Virus record (IMG/VR): IMGVR_UViG_3300025108_000029
Coordinates: 1-64,000 of that record
Source: a virus
Direction: 5' to 3' (one strand)
DNA length: 64,000 bases
Part shown: in pieces, positions 61,424 to 64,000 of the stretch
Layout: each line of letters begins with the position of its first letter
Position numbering within the stretch: position 1 is the stretch's first letter
The notes under the pieces: model-generated
Told to the model about the DNA's origin: nothing
Database searches by the model: none
Seen by the model: the letters and a program-made list of their open reading frames with translations, nothing else
Translations under genes and position numbers: made by a program

Positions 61424-62842
61424 ATGGTAGTTATCAAAAATACAGTCGTCGGTCGGTTTAGTACTGACATGCCCGCAGTAATGGACCATGTGCGTAAGCC
61501 GGTGTTCGTTGACAACGCCGTTCATCATGCAAAGGTGGACACGAGTACAGGTGTACAAGCAAAAGTTACCATTGAAAATAGTAACGCATCTACTTTTCAA
61601 GTCATGCCCGAAACCCGCTATCAAATTGTTGAGGGTGAGTCGTCAATTCAAATCACACATAAAGAAACACCGGGGCATAGTAGCACCGCAGTACCTTTTT
61701 TGGGTGACAATGTATTGAGTTCAACCAACAAACCCATGCTTGTTTACAATGCCGACAACCCCGCCCAACGGCTATCTATCTCCACGCTTGAATCCAGCAC
61801 TGTCGGTATTCTTATGAATCTACAAAACATGAAAGGTAAAACACTTAACGACCTTGGTTTCCTTGAGCGTGAAGTTAAGTTGGGTCAGCCGATTGATGTT
61901 GGTTTGCGAACAACAGACATGGCTATCCGTTTAGGTCAGCAAGCAACTACCAGTATGAATAGTTTCAACATTGGTCGTAGTATGAGTTCCGCAAACAACA
62001 ACAACGGTCGAAGACTCCACTCTACTCGCTTCCTCGGTCAAGACTTTACAAATGTCAACTTGATGACCGCACTACGGTTTATCGGTCGGCATGACAGCCG
62101 CATGATACTCATAGACAGATTCGGTAATATGTTGTATGTTCCTATCACATTCAGCGAAGCCACTCGTAGTGTAAACGCCAACATCCGTTTTGGTTCTAAG
62201 CGAACTGACCCTGTGGATAATACACCAAACCGTGTCACTGTACAAGGTCAACCGATGGCATTGAATGACTTGGTTATCGTTACTGTTGATGACACTGAAA
62301 GACAAAGCGGTAACAACGGTGAGATACGAGAAGAACCAGCACCAGTCGTAGATATGACGGTACGCTCAACCAACGGGGCAAGAAGAGTCGCTCGTCAAAT
62401 CCTACGAGGTCATACACTTACAGCGGGTGCAATCAGCAGTAGCGGTCATCCCGGCATCACTGACATGCGACCGGGTATGACGATTGAGTATGACGGTCGA
62501 ACTCGTGTCATCACAGAAGCAAGACATATGCCGATAGTAGGTATTACCGACCTTACTATGCTTAACATCGAGTCGGGTATAGAAGGTGTACTGCAAGGCA
62601 TTAGTGAAGGGGCAACCGCTGTTTCCAGTGGAGAAGCACCTCTTACTTATGTTCAAATTGTCGAAGAAAACTTATCCATGTTCGGTAAAATTGAATTGCG
62701 TATCACTTCTCAAGTAACCGAGCGAGGTGTTCATACCTCCGCCTTCTTAATCGGAGGGGTTAAAGGCACGAAGACAAGAGGCAAAATTGGTGGCGAAGGG
62801 TTGCCGATAGGTGCGAATAAGACCGAGATTAGGAGATATTGA
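61424..62842 (+). CDS. Probable baseplate hub protein (472 aa)
   Basis: ATG 61424 is eight bases after a strong AAGGAGG; an ATG at 61403 in frame would overlap the preceding gene and is less likely. The sequence is beta-rich with hub-like segments: NRVTVQGQPMALNDLVIVTV, RRVARQILRGHTLTAGAISS, and GITDMRPGMTIEYDGRTRVI. The last matches the 'maximal-limit' strand arrangement seen in baseplate hub and late-control D-type proteins, which form the ring through which DNA leaves. The family is recalled from pattern, so the call is moderate. It is the third gene after the giant tail protein. Confidence 0.6.
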   Translation: MVVIKNTVVGRFSTDMPAVMDHVRKPVFVDNAVHHAKVDTSTGVQAKVTIENSNASTFQVMPETRYQIVEGESSIQITHKETPGHSSTAVPFLGDNVLSSTNKPMLVYNADNPAQRLSISTLESSTVGILMNLQNMKGKTLNDLGFLEREVKLGQPIDVGLRTTDMAIRLGQQATTSMNSFNIGRSMSSANNNNGRRLHSTRFLGQDFTNVNLMTALRFIGRHDSRMILIDRFGNMLYVPITFSEATRSVNANIRFGSKRTDPVDNTPNRVTVQGQPMALNDLVIVTVDDTERQSGNNGEIREEPAPVVDMTVRSTNGARRVARQILRGHTLTAGAISSSGHPGITDMRPGMTIEYDGRTRVITEARHMPIVGITDLTMLNIESGIEGVLQGISEGATAVSSGEAPLTYVQIVEENLSMFGKIELRITSQVTERGVHTSAFLIGGVKGTKTRGKIGGEGLPIGANKTEIRRY

Positions 62843-62843
62843 C

Positions 62844-63188
62844 ATGCCTGTATCGAATCACATGCGCCGTTTGCTCTTACAGACTATCGCTGATACTATC
62901 AACGAAGTAGTGGTAGGTTTCGACGGAACACCGGCTACTGCGGAGGATGGTGCGGCGGGTCGCCCTGCTATCGTTCTCACACCGACAGTGACGATTATTG
63001 ATGACACTGCTCTACTTATCGAAGCATCAATGAGTATTGATGACACATTCACTGATAGCATCCGTGAGGTGTACATACAAAATCGTACCACCTCCGACTT
63101 CACACCTGTCGCTCGTTATACAACAAAACCGATTATCAAGACATCGGCAAACGAAATTAACATTGAAATACTCATAGAGGTGGCATAG
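62844..63188 (+). CDS. Small baseplate/tail protein (114 aa)
   Basis: ATG 62844 follows GGAGATAT and lies one base after the previous stop. The pattern is helix (MRRLLLQTIADTINEVVVGF), Ala/Gly linker, then strands (IVLTPTVTIIDDTALLIEAS; INIEILIEVA). It resembles small tail proteins beside the hub, but no family is named. It is followed by a partial gene two bases later. Confidence 0.55.
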   Translation: MPVSNHMRRLLLQTIADTINEVVVGFDGTPATAEDGAAGRPAIVLTPTVTIIDDTALLIEASMSIDDTFTDSIREVYIQNRTTSDFTPVARYTTKPIIKTSANEINIEILIEVA

Positions 63189-63189
63189 A

Positions 63190-64000
63190 ATGGGAAACGG
63201 TAATCCAGTATCGGGGCATACGAATCATAACTTGACAGTAGCGACAGCAACGAATGTTGACGGCTTAGGTGACGGCGACCATATCCTGTCACCCACACTC
63301 ACCAACATGGTAGAGGGTATTCACGGTAATGGTGTTATCATGTATGATGATACATCGGGTGGAGAAGGTGATAGAAACATTCCCGCAAATATACCCGGTG
63401 CTGTCAATTACGCAAGTGGAACTACTTTTACTGTTAAAGGGGGCTATGCTGTACTTGATGGTATCATGTATCAATTCGCAGGTGGTGTAGGTGCAACAAC
63501 AACATACACCCTCAACACGAGTAGTGCAAGTGCGACTGGCTCGCCTACTGCTCTTACCAGTGGTAAAGAAGCATTAGTTGTAGTGTATGTTTCCGCTGAT
63601 AATACTTCTACTGTTAAAAATATTTATTGGGAATTAGGAACTGCTATTACTGCCGGTACAAACAGTTACCCTGCTACTCCCACAGGATTCCTTAACACAC
63701 CTACCGCAACAGGTAGTAGTGCATTAGCAAACACTCAAACAGTTGTTCTCGCTGTATTGCGTGTAGTGTATGATGCAGGAGGTGATGACCTCAAATTATC
63801 AATCACAGAAGTAAATGATAAGCGGGTATTTGTTCGACCATCACCTATGTACTTCTCACCTGTTACCAGTGGAGATGTAGCATCAACCGATGAACTGCTT
63901 GACCTTGACGCTTTTCACAGTGGGATAGGTAATGGTGCTTTAGGTGCATCACGCTTTGGTGCAATGTGGCAATCATTCGGTGCGGCTGTGACAGGTGCTA
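63190..64000 (+). CDS. Partial tail/baseplate protein, runs off the window
   Basis: ATG 63190 begins MGNGNPVSGHTNHNLTVATA and the frame stays open for all 270 codons to the edge, so the gene is longer. The visible part is Thr/Ser/Gly/Ala-rich and beta-like, with KGGYAVLDGIMYQFAGG and LAVLRVVYDAGGDDLKLSIT. These are common in wedge or tail-fibre-base proteins. The AGAA before the ATG is a poor ribosome site. No family is firmly recognised. Confidence 0.65.
   Translation, partial: MGNGNPVSGHTNHNLTVATATNVDGLGDGDHILSPTLTNMVEGIHGNGVIMYDDTSGGEGDRNIPANIPGAVNYASGTTFTVKGGYAVLDGIMYQFAGGVGATTTYTLNTSSASATGSPTALTSGKEALVVVYVSADNTSTVKNIYWELGTAITAGTNSYPATPTGFLNTPTATGSSALANTQTVVLAVLRVVYDAGGDDLKLSITEVNDKRVFVRPSPMYFSPVTSGDVASTDELLDLDAFHSGIGNGALGASRFGAMWQSFGAAVTGA

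Noticed and set aside
1-64000. tRNA or rRNA genes, insertion sequences, integrase or attachment sites
   Set aside because: None was found by eye; no transposase or integrase motif is in any frame, and no cloverleaf-like segment with typical T-arm was noticed.

Overview
The window is the virion-structure half of a head-tailed double-stranded DNA virus (Caudoviricetes type). It holds, in order, a terminase, portal, prohead protease with scaffold, HK97-fold capsid protein, head-tail connectors, tail tube, tail assembly chaperones, a short tape measure and a baseplate. No replication, lysis, integration, tRNA or rRNA genes are seen, so the genome must extend well beyond 64 kb. Almost all genes lie on the + strand, packed with 1-50 base overlaps; only two are on the - strand. 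Many starts are preceded by GAGGTG, often overlapping the upstream stop codon. This fits archaeal as well as bacterial anti-Shine-Dalgarno sequences. Small basic proteins of kinds I recall from marine viruses suggest a marine source. The many zinc-knuckle proteins and an Arf-like GTPase lean toward an archaeal host, but host identity is not shown by the sequence.

Layout. 1-7.7 kb: accessory genes of unknown function, an HMG-CoA-lyase gene, and a large - strand gene. 7.75-11.7 kb: a repeat-rich intergenic region, then two membrane proteins, an Arf-like small GTPase, an AbrB-like protein, unknown proteins and a - strand zinc protein. 11.7-20.5 kb: a possible small terminase, three unknown proteins, the large terminase (16676-18166), four tiny zinc or basic proteins, and a gene ending in a LAGLIDADG endonuclease domain. 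20.5-33 kb: portal, small coiled-coil and Cys-rich proteins, a 1948-residue protein carrying a degenerate DNA-ligase fold, protease with an in-frame nested scaffold, capsid protein, and a likely decoration protein. 33-42 kb: small head proteins, connector and neck proteins, tail tube, a chaperone pair with a likely -1 frameshift, a 345-residue tape measure, and a distal tail protein. 42.2-60.6 kb: one gene for a 6115-residue tail or adhesin protein with concanavalin-like domains at both ends. 60.6-64 kb: small basic protein, tagged protein, baseplate hub and baseplate proteins; the last gene runs off the window.

The most unusual feature is a short recurring peptide, consensus PMDxAWxLLK (with PFD, PID and AWxFLK variants). 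It is found in at least eleven otherwise unrelated proteins: at the extreme N-terminus of some, inside or near the C-terminus of others, on both strands, and three times in one protein. It is absent from the core machinery (terminase, portal, capsid, tail tube). It behaves like a modular address or docking tag for accessory proteins. A second shared motif, NMSWDEVH-like, ends both the scaffold and a small coiled-coil protein encoded next to the portal.
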